Assembly: GCA_020637435.1 (NCBI GenBank)
Contig: JACJVW010000001.1
Span: 248,001 to 312,000, forward strand
Direction: 5' to 3'
Source: Candidatus Woesearchaeota archaeon
GTDB lineage: Archaea; Nanobdellota; Nanobdellia; Woesearchaeales; JACJVW01
Length of the DNA: 64,000 nucleotides
Part shown: positions 24,266 to 31,596 of the stretch, in pieces
Numbering within the stretch: the first letter of the stretch is position 1
How the letters are laid out: each line of letters begins with the position of its first letter
The notes under the pieces: model-generated
The model's input: only the letters and a program-made list of their open reading frames with translations
What the model was told of the DNA's origin: nothing
Databases searched by the model: none
Position numbers and translations under genes: made by a program

Positions 24266-25156
24266 TCCATCCACTATTCTTCGGCATCCCTGTCCATCAA
24301 CCAAATGTTGACCAATCTGTGAAGCTTTCCTTCGTTTCGCAGGGGTCATTTCTCGCACTGCATCAGCTACCGTGAAATCAGTATACCAACCTGCAAAGGT
24401 GATAAATCCTGCTTCCAAAAAACCCTTCACCAAATCCTTCTGATTGTCAAATAGACCAACACCAATAGTCGGCACACCGCACCTGGCAAGTTCATACAAC
24501 GTCTGACCGCACGCGGAGACACAAATATCAGCGTCTGCCATCAACTTCCGCATCTCTCCAGCGCTCAATTTTGTGTGTACAGAAATATGCTCTCCTTTTG
24601 GTACAAACGGAAAATCAGGTCCAACAACAACATCTGTTTTCACCGCAGGCAGTTGCGACATAATCTCCTTTAGCCGTCCGTCAGGGTCAATATTCCCAAT
24701 CGTAACCAGAATTCGCTGCATCTCAGAAATCTCTTTTTGAGGTACATCCCAAAACTCCTTGCGTAGCGTCGCATACGAAGGTCCGTAAAAGCCTTTCTCA
24801 TCATACCTTGCAGCAGGGGACGCATTAATGATATAGTCCGCACCGTAGTCCAGACGATGCAAATCATCAAACACAACCAACCTTGTCCCTTGCATCTTCA
24901 CCAATGCATACATAGCGGCAGTCGCATGGTACGAATCCATCACGACAATATCATATGCAGCTCCTATCGTTGAAAGAAACTGCGTATCCTCTCGCCAATC
25001 CTTGCGTTCAACATCAGCAACAAGAGTACTGTCTCCCTGCACATAGATAGTGCACTCTATCCCGCGCTCAACAAATGCCTCACTAAGCGCGTGACAACGA
25101 ACAAGATGACCGCCTCCATAGCTCGTGCCACCCTCTGTAAGAAAAGCTACCTTCAT
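24251..25156 (-). CDS. PseG-like nucleotide-sugar hydrolase (glycosyltransferase-B fold)
   Basis: The N-terminus 'LTEGGTSYGGGHLVRCHALSEAF' carries the GHxxRC motif of PseG, which cleaves UDP from the pseudaminic-acid precursor. 'VVMDSYHATAAM' matches the family's D-SYH region, and 'GPSYATLRKEFW' matches its late helix. A UDP-binding second domain follows with 'SACGQTLYELARCGVPTIGVG'. No other pse/neu gene lies in the window, so the exact sugar is unknown; a nonulosonic-acid type surface glycan is the best guess. A Nudix gene lies 24 bases upstream in the same direction. Confidence 0.82.
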   Translation of the reverse strand: MKVAFLTEGGTSYGGGHLVRCHALSEAFVERGIECTIYVQGDSTLVADVERKDWREDTQFLSTIGAAYDIVVMDSYHATAAMYALVKMQGTRLVVFDDLHRLDYGADYIINASPAARYDEKGFYGPSYATLRKEFWDVPQKEISEMQRILVTIGNIDPDGRLKEIMSQLPAVKTDVVVGPDFPFVPKGEHISVHTKLSAGEMRKLMADADICVSACGQTLYELARCGVPTIGVGLFDNQKDLVKGFLEAGFITFAGWYTDFTVADAVREMTPAKRRKASQIGQHLVDGQGCRRIVDGLLQG

Positions 25157-25179
25157 ACTAGCAGATAGTGCAAGATGTG

Positions 25180-25605
25180 TTAAAAAACCTTATGATATTT
25201 CTTCTTATAGACAGCAAACAACTCACGTAGATTTGGAATGATATGCATGCCCTCAAGTTCAGAAATATCCACCCACCTATATTCGTCATGATCTGGACTC
25301 AGGACAACATGGTCACTGGCAGCAGTACAACGAAACGTCACAGCGACTACATGGCATTTCTCTCCCTTGATTACAGGCCACCATTCACCAACAAAGAAAG
25401 GCTCACCAATCTCAACAGCAAGTCCAGTCTCTTCATCAATTTCACGACGAAGGCTTTCCAGATATGGTTGTTCAGGTTCAAGTCTGCCCCCCACGATATC
25501 ATACCTCCCCGCATGCGACCCTTCTTCGTAGTCTAAGGATTCTCTAAGCAGCAAAATCTTCCCATCAAATTCTATTATCGCTTTCGTAGCAAAAAACAAT
25601 TTCAT
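25180..25605 (-). CDS. Nudix hydrolase
   Basis: A 141-residue Nudix fold with the box 'GGRLEPEQPYLESLRREIDEETGL'. The last part, REIDEETGL, is perfect, but the first conserved Glu of GX5E is Gln here, which may lower activity or change the metal site. A typical 'DEYRWVDISEL' strand closes the domain. Likely substrates are nucleoside diphosphates linked to other groups. The ATG at 25605 is supported by a TATA-like CTTAATAATC about 25 bases upstream; the upstream GTG codon is not needed. It may share a transcript with the PseG-like gene, 24 bases downstream. Confidence 0.88.
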   Translation of the reverse strand: MKLFFATKAIIEFDGKILLLRESLDYEEGSHAGRYDIVGGRLEPEQPYLESLRREIDEETGLAVEIGEPFFVGEWWPVIKGEKCHVVAVTFRCTAASDHVVLSPDHDEYRWVDISELEGMHIIPNLRELFAVYKKKYHKVF

Positions 25606-25678
25606 GGATACAGGCACAGACAGTCAGATTATTAAGTCCTACGTAAACTTTATGTACTGCGCAGCCACTCTATCATCT

Positions 25679-25891
25679 ATGTCTGAATTTAAAGCTATCA
25701 TTCAGAAGTACAACCTCCAAGAGAAGGTTGATGAAATAACAGACTACATATTCTCAAAGCAGGAAATAGACCCAAAAGAGTTCGCTACACTTTTTGCGAT
25801 GGATGCAAAAGACGCAATCACCTTCCTGCATACCATCCACCGGGGATTAAAATTTAAAGAAGAGTATCTGGACAAACAAGATGACAATTAA
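25679..25891 (+). CDS. Unknown small helical protein, 70 aa
   Basis: Starts MSEFKAIIQK and continues as amphipathic helices with many Asp/Lys. The ATG at 25679 is 29 bases after AACTTTATG, so the longer in-frame start at 25604, inside the divergent gene's promoter, is not used. It overlaps the prepilin-peptidase gene by 11 bases, so the two are translationally coupled and may work together. Confidence 0.65.
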   Translation: MSEFKAIIQKYNLQEKVDEITDYIFSKQEIDPKEFATLFAMDAKDAITFLHTIHRGLKFKEEYLDKQDDN

Positions 25892-26867
25892 TTTCATCCT
25901 CCTCCTGCTTCTTGGATTATACACATCATGGACAGACATCAGATCCCACAAAATCAAAAACTGGGCTGCCTGGAGTGGTATCTTTGCAGGCATACTCTTA
26001 ACACTTCAGGAACAAAACCCACTGCAAAAAATCATCGTATGCATCGCCATTGGTTTTATCCTCTGGTCGCTAAAATTCTGGACCGCAGGAGACGGAAAAC
26101 TCTACACCGCCTTCAGCCTGCTTATCCCCGGAGGCCAGTCGTGGCTTCTCCTCATGATAGTCACCTTCGTACCGCTGTTCATCCACCTTAGCATCTCGGC
26201 AATCCTAAAGACCAGAATGCTCCATATAATAAAGACCATCATCAATATTCTTCGTCCCAGGCATCTGGCAATTACTGCAATTGCCATCTTCGCATTCACC
26301 ACAGCGGCTTCTATACTTGAGCTTTTCATTGGAACTCTCCCAATGCTATACAAACTCAGTATCTTCATTGCGCTTTTCATGGTCATCCACAGACTAAAAC
26401 TATTCTACATCATTGCTATTCCCCTCATCATCTATGGTCTCGCTACAGAACCCCTACAAAGACTGCAGGAAACGGGATTTCTGCTCCTCTACTTCATCTG
26501 CTTTCGTTTCTTCGCTCTCGAACTCGGCTACTTCGCCATGACTAAAGAAATACCCCTGCACAAAGTCAAACCAGGCATGGTCCTCGCTGAAGACATACTC
26601 AACACAACCAACGGGATTGTCCGCCGCAAACGACTCTTCTTTAGTATCTTTGGATACCTCAAAGCTGATGAAGAAAAAATCATTATATCTGCGGAACCTG
26701 AAGGCCTAAGCAGAAATCAAATCCAACAGCTCAAACAACATAACGCGAACGCAGTGCGCATACATGAGATTGTACCATTCGCACCCGCCCTCACCGTAGG
26801 CGCAACCGTCACCTATTTCCTGCCCCAATTGCTACTGTTTATAATTGAAGTCCGCAGTTTAATATAG
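25881..26867 (+). CDS. A24-family prepilin/prearchaellin peptidase-like membrane protein
   Basis: The N-terminal part has the two catalytic-Asp motifs of type IV prepilin peptidases: 'TSWTDIRSHKIKNW' (first Asp) and 'WTAGDGKLYTAF' (GxGD-like second Asp), set between membrane helices. Such enzymes cleave class-III signal peptides of pilins and archaellins. Unusually long for the archaeal group (328 rather than about 230 residues), it has a soluble segment 'KVKPGMVLAEDIL...' (about 227-300) and a final hydrophobic helix. This segment resembles the 'PGMVLAEDI' strand that precedes some bacterial and archaeal regulatory domains. It is a likely partner of the archaellum-type motor at 46918-51768. 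Confidence 0.82.
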   Translation: MTINFILLLLLGLYTSWTDIRSHKIKNWAAWSGIFAGILLTLQEQNPLQKIIVCIAIGFILWSLKFWTAGDGKLYTAFSLLIPGGQSWLLLMIVTFVPLFIHLSISAILKTRMLHIIKTIINILRPRHLAITAIAIFAFTTAASILELFIGTLPMLYKLSIFIALFMVIHRLKLFYIIAIPLIIYGLATEPLQRLQETGFLLLYFICFRFFALELGYFAMTKEIPLHKVKPGMVLAEDILNTTNGIVRRKRLFFSIFGYLKADEEKIIISAEPEGLSRNQIQQLKQHNANAVRIHEIVPFAPALTVGATVTYFLPQLLLFIIEVRSLI

Positions 26868-26888
26868 GCTGAAGCGTTCTCCTCAATC

Positions 26889-27545
26889 ATGGACAGTGAC
26901 ATCATCCGCCACAAGTATGAAACCTATCATCAACTCGACTTTTTCTCCGCTATAAAGCCTATGACCTCATACAAGTTCTTCCTCGCGGTCCGCCACGCTT
27001 ATGATTATCCAGAATTAGAAGACATTGTCGACCAACCTGATTTCTACAGACGGGCAGTCTGGGTAGATAATGCCACAATGAAAAATGAATACAGAACATG
27101 GCAGAATAAACTTGCAGCAAACGAACGCGACCACCTCTCAAAGATGGAAGAATACGAGAAGGAACAAAACCTGGCAAACGCATTAAAAAGTGCATCCATC
27201 GATTACCCAACCCCAAGAAAGCCTCAATTAAGATTTGAAACCGTACGCTACATCCACTGCGTACTTGAATCCAAAGAAAATCTCCACAACCTAAGTGCCT
27301 ACGCATTTCAGGAGTATACCCCTGAATTATGGCAACTCATACAAGAGCAAGACCTTTCGGCAGTCGAAGCATTTCTTGACGATTGGACTCTTCAGGACAA
27401 CCTACTGATGCACTTGCACAGAATGGGACTTAATCCAATACTGAGCAGATACAAAACAAAAAATAAAGTGCATTCATTCTATGAGATGGTTGAGGAGATT
27501 ACCATTTCTCCAGAGCTTTCTGGACATTTTTTGCCCAGTTCATGA
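26889..27545 (+). CDS. Unknown protein, 218 aa
   Basis: Soluble, charged and helical, with a coiled-coil-like stretch around residues 62-105. No family is recognised. TTTAATATAG lies about 27 bases before the ATG, giving it its own promoter. Its 3' end overlaps the convergent winged-helix gene by 47 bases, an unusually long overlap for this window. Confidence 0.7.
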   Translation: MDSDIIRHKYETYHQLDFFSAIKPMTSYKFFLAVRHAYDYPELEDIVDQPDFYRRAVWVDNATMKNEYRTWQNKLAANERDHLSKMEEYEKEQNLANALKSASIDYPTPRKPQLRFETVRYIHCVLESKENLHNLSAYAFQEYTPELWQLIQEQDLSAVEAFLDDWTLQDNLLMHLHRMGLNPILSRYKTKNKVHSFYEMVEEITISPELSGHFLPSS

Positions 27546-27846
27546 CGATATCTCCAATAATCTTTCTGATCTCACGTTTATCTGCGATAGTGTACTTAAA
27601 CAGATAACCGCCTCCGGAAAGATTCTCCTGACCTCGCATAATTATCTCTTTTTCATGAAGCTTTTTGACTGACCGCTGAATAGTCGTCAGATTCAGACCA
27701 AGTTCTTTGGAGAGTTCATGCGTAGTGAAATAATCTTCATCATGTTCCATCATATAGCGGAGCAGCTTAAAATCGGCTTTGCTTAGTGTAAGACTGCATT
27801 TGATGACATCATCAAGTTGAAATTGTTTGCATGCGAAATCTATCAT
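27499..27846 (-). CDS. Winged-helix transcription regulator (MarR/TrmB-like)
   Basis: The 115-residue product is one winged-helix domain: 'LSKADFKLLRYMMEHDEDYFTTHELSKELGLNLTTIQRSVKKLHEKEIIMR' followed by a glycine-rich wing and a C-terminal dimer helix. AGGTGAT lies 7 bases before its ATG. It is 28 bases downstream of the CARDB gene with no TATA box between, so it is the last gene of the RND operon and a candidate autoregulator of the exporter. Confidence 0.85.
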   Translation of the reverse strand: MIDFACKQFQLDDVIKCSLTLSKADFKLLRYMMEHDEDYFTTHELSKELGLNLTTIQRSVKKLHEKEIIMRGQENLSGGGYLFKYTIADKREIRKIIGDIVMNWAKNVQKALEKW

Positions 27847-27874
27847 TCATATCACCTGTAAAAGAGCAGTCGTC

Positions 27875-29116
27875 TTAGGACCGCCTTCCTTTTTTTCGTT
27901 TAAATATTTTTCCAAGGATTACTACGACGAGCAATGCACCGGCACCGTAGAGTCCGTACGTCCTAAGTTTGTTGGAAGCTTCGCCCGTCACATCAAAACT
28001 TGCGCGTCTTGTGTACATGTAGATGGTATCATCTCCCTCATCACTGTCTCCCTTGGAACGGATCTGCAGCTTAAAATCATGCTCCTTGAATTCCGCTTCA
28101 CGGCGTACATCGATATTGAAGATTGCGACACCCTGTTCTCCAGGTGCAAGTTCTCCGATGTAGTCGCTGCGAACATCAAGATCAAATGGTTGTGAATTCT
28201 GCTTGATTAGCCGGACATCAACCGCTTCAGCACTTTCAGAACCGGTATTCTCGATAGTCACATAGAGTTTTCCAGAAGCTCCTGCAAGACCGCTGCCATT
28301 GTAAGCGACAACCTCAAGGTAGGGTCGTGGTTTGACTAGGAACGGAACGCTGGATTGCTTGGAATACTGGTTGTCGTCCAGGTCAAGATACGAGAATTTG
28401 TAAGTAACCTGGTAGACAGCATCCACAAGGTACTCATCAACATCGACAAAGAACGTGACCTCTTTGCTCTCACCGGCGTTAAGCCGGCCTATCCAGACGC
28501 GGTTATTGTTCGTATAAGAAGCTTCGATCCCCTCAGGTAGTTCAAGATCTATCTCAATAGACTTAGCATCCTTCTGACCTGTATTTTCAACCCTGGTTAA
28601 GATCTTAACATAATTATCTCCTGGTCTAACTTCGGCAGGCACAGTAGTCAGTGTCGCCACATCAAGAATGATGCCTTCTTTCTTCACCGGCATCTTAAAC
28701 CGTAGATACCTCTGATAATCAAGCGGCTTGCCTTTATCATACCACTGACCGACCAGTCGAAACTCATAGTTTCCCGCAGGAGCATTGTTAGCTACTTTAA
28801 CCGTAAAGACCTTGGAGAAGAATCCGCCAGAAATGAACCTCCACTGCGTATCGTCACCTTCTGCATCAACAAGCGTTACATATTTGCCTGTCAATGAATC
28901 ATCTGCCTCAAGCAGCACCTTGAACGTCATATCCTTCTGTTCTTCCGGCGAATATTGTAGCGCAGTTTCCTCATCGTGGAACTGGACAATGATGTCCACT
29001 TCATCACCTGCCGCGATAATGGCAGGGTCATACTGGATGCTGTCCAAGACAAGTTCTGCGTGAGCGACCGGCACGAGTGCCGCCAGAAGCAGTAGTATGC
29101 TAAGTAATCGTTTCAT
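27875..29116 (-). CDS. Secreted CARDB/S-layer-like protein with C-terminal anchor (RND operon)
   Basis: A signal peptide (residues 1-20, ending AHA) precedes three Ig-like repeats of the CARDB/COG1361 type: the 'VRPGDNYVKILTRVENTGQKDAKSIEIDLELPEG' and 'GKLYVTIENTGSESAEAVDVRL' segments show the 'v.v.N.G...a..v.v.l' pattern. One C-terminal helix (about 388-405) is followed by a KRKKGRRS tail. The protein would stand outside the cell, bound to the membrane. It overlaps the upstream RND gene by four bases (ATGA). A second protein of the same design belongs to the ABC operon at 34701, which suggests that these act as the external adaptor of each exporter. Confidence 0.85.
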   Translation of the reverse strand: MKRLLSILLLLAALVPVAHAELVLDSIQYDPAIIAAGDEVDIIVQFHDEETALQYSPEEQKDMTFKVLLEADDSLTGKYVTLVDAEGDDTQWRFISGGFFSKVFTVKVANNAPAGNYEFRLVGQWYDKGKPLDYQRYLRFKMPVKKEGIILDVATLTTVPAEVRPGDNYVKILTRVENTGQKDAKSIEIDLELPEGIEASYTNNNRVWIGRLNAGESKEVTFFVDVDEYLVDAVYQVTYKFSYLDLDDNQYSKQSSVPFLVKPRPYLEVVAYNGSGLAGASGKLYVTIENTGSESAEAVDVRLIKQNSQPFDLDVRSDYIGELAPGEQGVAIFNIDVRREAEFKEHDFKLQIRSKGDSDEGDDTIYMYTRRASFDVTGEASNKLRTYGLYGAGALLVVVILGKIFKRKKGRRS

Positions 29117-30219
29117 TTTTTTCCTCCTCTATCTGCAAGATAGACAATTGCGGGCAACAGAAATATCGCCCCTAGTAGGGTAGTAAAAATACCCATCATA
29201 AGTATGATAGCCAGCGTCTTCATCGCCGGTAGAACACCCCATAGGAGAGCTGAGAATCCGGCCATCGTAGTCAGCGAAGCTGCGGTGGTCGCCCGAAGCA
29301 GTTCGCTGAGTGTCGATGTAAGCGCTTGCTCCTTTTGCTGCTTCTTACGAAGCTCAAAATACGTGTGTACGATATGGATGCCAAAATCTATGCCTAGTCC
29401 CATGATCATAGCAGCCGCGACCATAGACACAACAGTTATCGTAAGGTTAAGATAGCCCGCGATGCCCATCGTCCAGAGTAAAGCGACCATCACAACAACC
29501 ATCGGCATCATGCCTCGTCCAAGTGAACCAAAGGTGAAGAATACCACAACTGCGATAAGCGCCATGCTGACAAAAGTGATTGATGCAAAATCGCTCATGA
29601 TGATCTCAAAAGTTGCCTTGTCTATGGCATTAAAACCGGTAAGCTCATATCGGGAACCAGGGTTGATGATTTCAAGATGTTCAATATCCTCCTCAATACT
29701 CTCCACGACTGACTTGATGACCTGCGCATTCGCTCCGGTATCCGATCTGATCTCTATAATGGCCAGGTCATAGTCGGCACTGACATATTGCAGTGTTCGT
29801 GGACTCTGCTTAAGCAGTTCTCTGGTCTCAAGAATGGAATCAGGAATGACCCCGTCATTCTCCATCTTCACCACATCTGCCAGTGTCCGCACATCTAGTA
29901 CCTGTTCATGAATAAGCAAAGTCTGCGCAAGAGTATCCATATACGATAGCAACACAGGATCGCGCACATCGCTCACCGTTCCCTCAGGATAGATGAGGAT
30001 GTACATCATGTCAGAGCCAAACTGCGCGCGCATATCATTCATCACGCGAACTTCCTGAACATCCTGAGGCAGCAGCTTCTCGATACTCGGCTCGATGTTT
30101 CCAATAAGATGGAATATGCCTGGTGTAAGCAGAGCCGTTATGACTAGGAAAACTATCACGAACATCCAGGGATGCTTGCTCTGCGCGGTTGCAATATGTT
30201 TACCGAACGATTCCATCAT
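29113..30219 (-). CDS. RND-superfamily half-transporter (second half)
   Basis: About 368 residues with one N-terminal membrane helix ('HPWMFVIVFLVITALL'), an external porter-like domain, and five more helices. These contain 'MIMGLGIDFGIHIVHTY', the MMPL/HAE3-type motif with the proton-relay Asp, and 'TTAASLTTMAGFSALLW'. A full-size HAE3/MMPL pump has two such units in one chain of about 750-800 residues. Here the two units are separate genes that overlap by ATGA at 30216-30219. The likely function is export of a lipid, pigment or other hydrophobic molecule, or a part in building the cell envelope. Confidence 0.85.
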   Translation of the reverse strand: MMESFGKHIATAQSKHPWMFVIVFLVITALLTPGIFHLIGNIEPSIEKLLPQDVQEVRVMNDMRAQFGSDMMYILIYPEGTVSDVRDPVLLSYMDTLAQTLLIHEQVLDVRTLADVVKMENDGVIPDSILETRELLKQSPRTLQYVSADYDLAIIEIRSDTGANAQVIKSVVESIEEDIEHLEIINPGSRYELTGFNAIDKATFEIIMSDFASITFVSMALIAVVVFFTFGSLGRGMMPMVVVMVALLWTMGIAGYLNLTITVVSMVAAAMIMGLGIDFGIHIVHTYFELRKKQQKEQALTSTLSELLRATTAASLTTMAGFSALLWGVLPAMKTLAIILMMGIFTTLLGAIFLLPAIVYLADRGGKK

Positions 30220-31439
30220 GACACATCCCCCCTGTTCTTTTTTGCGATGTCAGGTGATTCTGTTTCAAGGTAAAGCTCACGCTCAACGCCGAAACGTACC
30301 TTATCTTTCAACCAATAGATGATCTTTTCCTCAATGACCAGCAATGCAGGAAGACCGAAGAGCGAGAAGAACAGCGCATAACCTATTCCGATAGCCATCA
30401 GGATGCCAAAGCGGCCCATCTCAGGCATCGCTCCGGAAAGGAACGCAAGGAAAGCTGCGATAGTAGTTACAGAAGTTGCAGTAAGCGCAGTGCCCGTATC
30501 GACAACAGCCATCTCGATGCCGTTCTTGATGGAAAGACCTTTCTTGCGTTCATACTTGAACTTGTTCATGATATGTATCGCAAAATCAATCCCTATACCG
30601 ATGACCATTGCGGCGACGCCGCCGGCAAGGGTGGATATAGGAAGATCGTTATACCCCATCGTCCCATACAGCCAGTTCACACTTATAGTCACGACGATGA
30701 TAGGTACCAGCGCTGAAGTGAACGAACCAAATATCAGAAGTGTAATCATAAACACAAGCAGAGTAGATATCCATTGCGTACTCGTCCGATCGTGTTCGAT
30801 AAGCTCACCAAGTTTCTGCTGGATGACAGGCGTTCCAGTATACTCAATCTTGACGCCGGGTGGATGACCTGCGCTATCGACATCTCTCATAACTCGGGTC
30901 GCGAGCATCTGCATGCGCGCATCATCTGTACTTACATCAGTCGATGCCAGCAGCAATGTTACTGAAGCATCATCATTCACAAAATCTCTTAGCATCTCCT
31001 TTACATATGCGTTGTCCATAAGAGCGTCATATTCCTCATCACTAAGCGTGGAACCGTATTCAGCAAGCACATCTGCGTAGCTATATGTGGCAAGCACGTC
31101 CGTCTCGCTGCTGATCGAACCTGAAAGGTGTACAAGATAATCATGCACACGTTTATCGCGCACGTCGATGACACCCTCAGCATCGGTGCTTAAAGGGTCA
31201 ACCCGCACGACAACCGCTATCAGGTCTTTGCCATGCTGCGTATCTCGTAGGGTATTGAATGCCTTGATCTCCGGAAGATCTTTAGGCATCATCTGTTCAA
31301 GGCTTGCTACTGTGCGCACCTGCTCCACTCCACCAAACATAGCTACTGTAAGCAGAGCTATCAAGAGGACCGAGATGAATGGATGCTCAGTCTGGAAATG
31401 CGCGATGCGCCGCAACATGTCGTGGAATAAGTCTTTCAT
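30216..31439 (-). CDS. RND-superfamily half-transporter (first half)
   Basis: About 407 residues with the same plan as its downstream partner: N-terminal helix ('HPFISVLLIALLTVAMFGG'), the external domain opening 'LEQMMPKDLPEIKAFNTL', and a helix bundle with 'MVIGIGIDFAIHIMNKF' and 'TALTATSVTTIAAFLAFLSG'. First gene of a four-gene operon (RND, RND, CARDB, winged helix). Its TATA box (31497-31507) lies about 60 bases upstream of the ATG, and a perfect palindrome (31475-31484) sits at the predicted transcription start, a good operator position. Confidence 0.85.
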   Translation of the reverse strand: MKDLFHDMLRRIAHFQTEHPFISVLLIALLTVAMFGGVEQVRTVASLEQMMPKDLPEIKAFNTLRDTQHGKDLIAVVVRVDPLSTDAEGVIDVRDKRVHDYLVHLSGSISSETDVLATYSYADVLAEYGSTLSDEEYDALMDNAYVKEMLRDFVNDDASVTLLLASTDVSTDDARMQMLATRVMRDVDSAGHPPGVKIEYTGTPVIQQKLGELIEHDRTSTQWISTLLVFMITLLIFGSFTSALVPIIVVTISVNWLYGTMGYNDLPISTLAGGVAAMVIGIGIDFAIHIMNKFKYERKKGLSIKNGIEMAVVDTGTALTATSVTTIAAFLAFLSGAMPEMGRFGILMAIGIGYALFFSLFGLPALLVIEEKIIYWLKDKVRFGVERELYLETESPDIAKKNRGDVS

Positions 31440-31474
31440 GGTGTCTCACAGGCAAGAATACTTATTGCTTTCTC

Positions 31475-31484
31475 GCAGTACTGC
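31475..31484. promoter_or_regulatory. Perfect palindrome at the RND operon promoter
   Basis: GCAGTACTGC is a perfect ten-base palindrome just inside the predicted transcription start of the RND operon (TATA box 31497-31507 on the minus strand). GCAGTACT recurs at 31544-31551. Together they suggest a dimeric regulator binding twice in the divergent spacer. Confidence 0.5.
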
Positions 31485-31525
31485 CGTTATTCAGATTTAT
31501 TTATAAAGTCTGGGGACTACTGCAC

Positions 31526-31535
31526 CTGTATACAG
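31526..31535. promoter_or_regulatory. Perfect palindrome in the divergent RND / sigma-like spacer
   Basis: CTGTATACAG is a perfect ten-base palindrome between the RND TATA box and the sigma-like gene. It differs from the GCAGTACTGC site, so it may serve another regulator or form part of the sigma-like promoter region. Confidence 0.4.
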
Positions 31536-31596
31536 AAAAACAAGCAGTACTCAAGACCATCTCGATAGTTCTATAGTATGCAATAAAACCGGAAGT

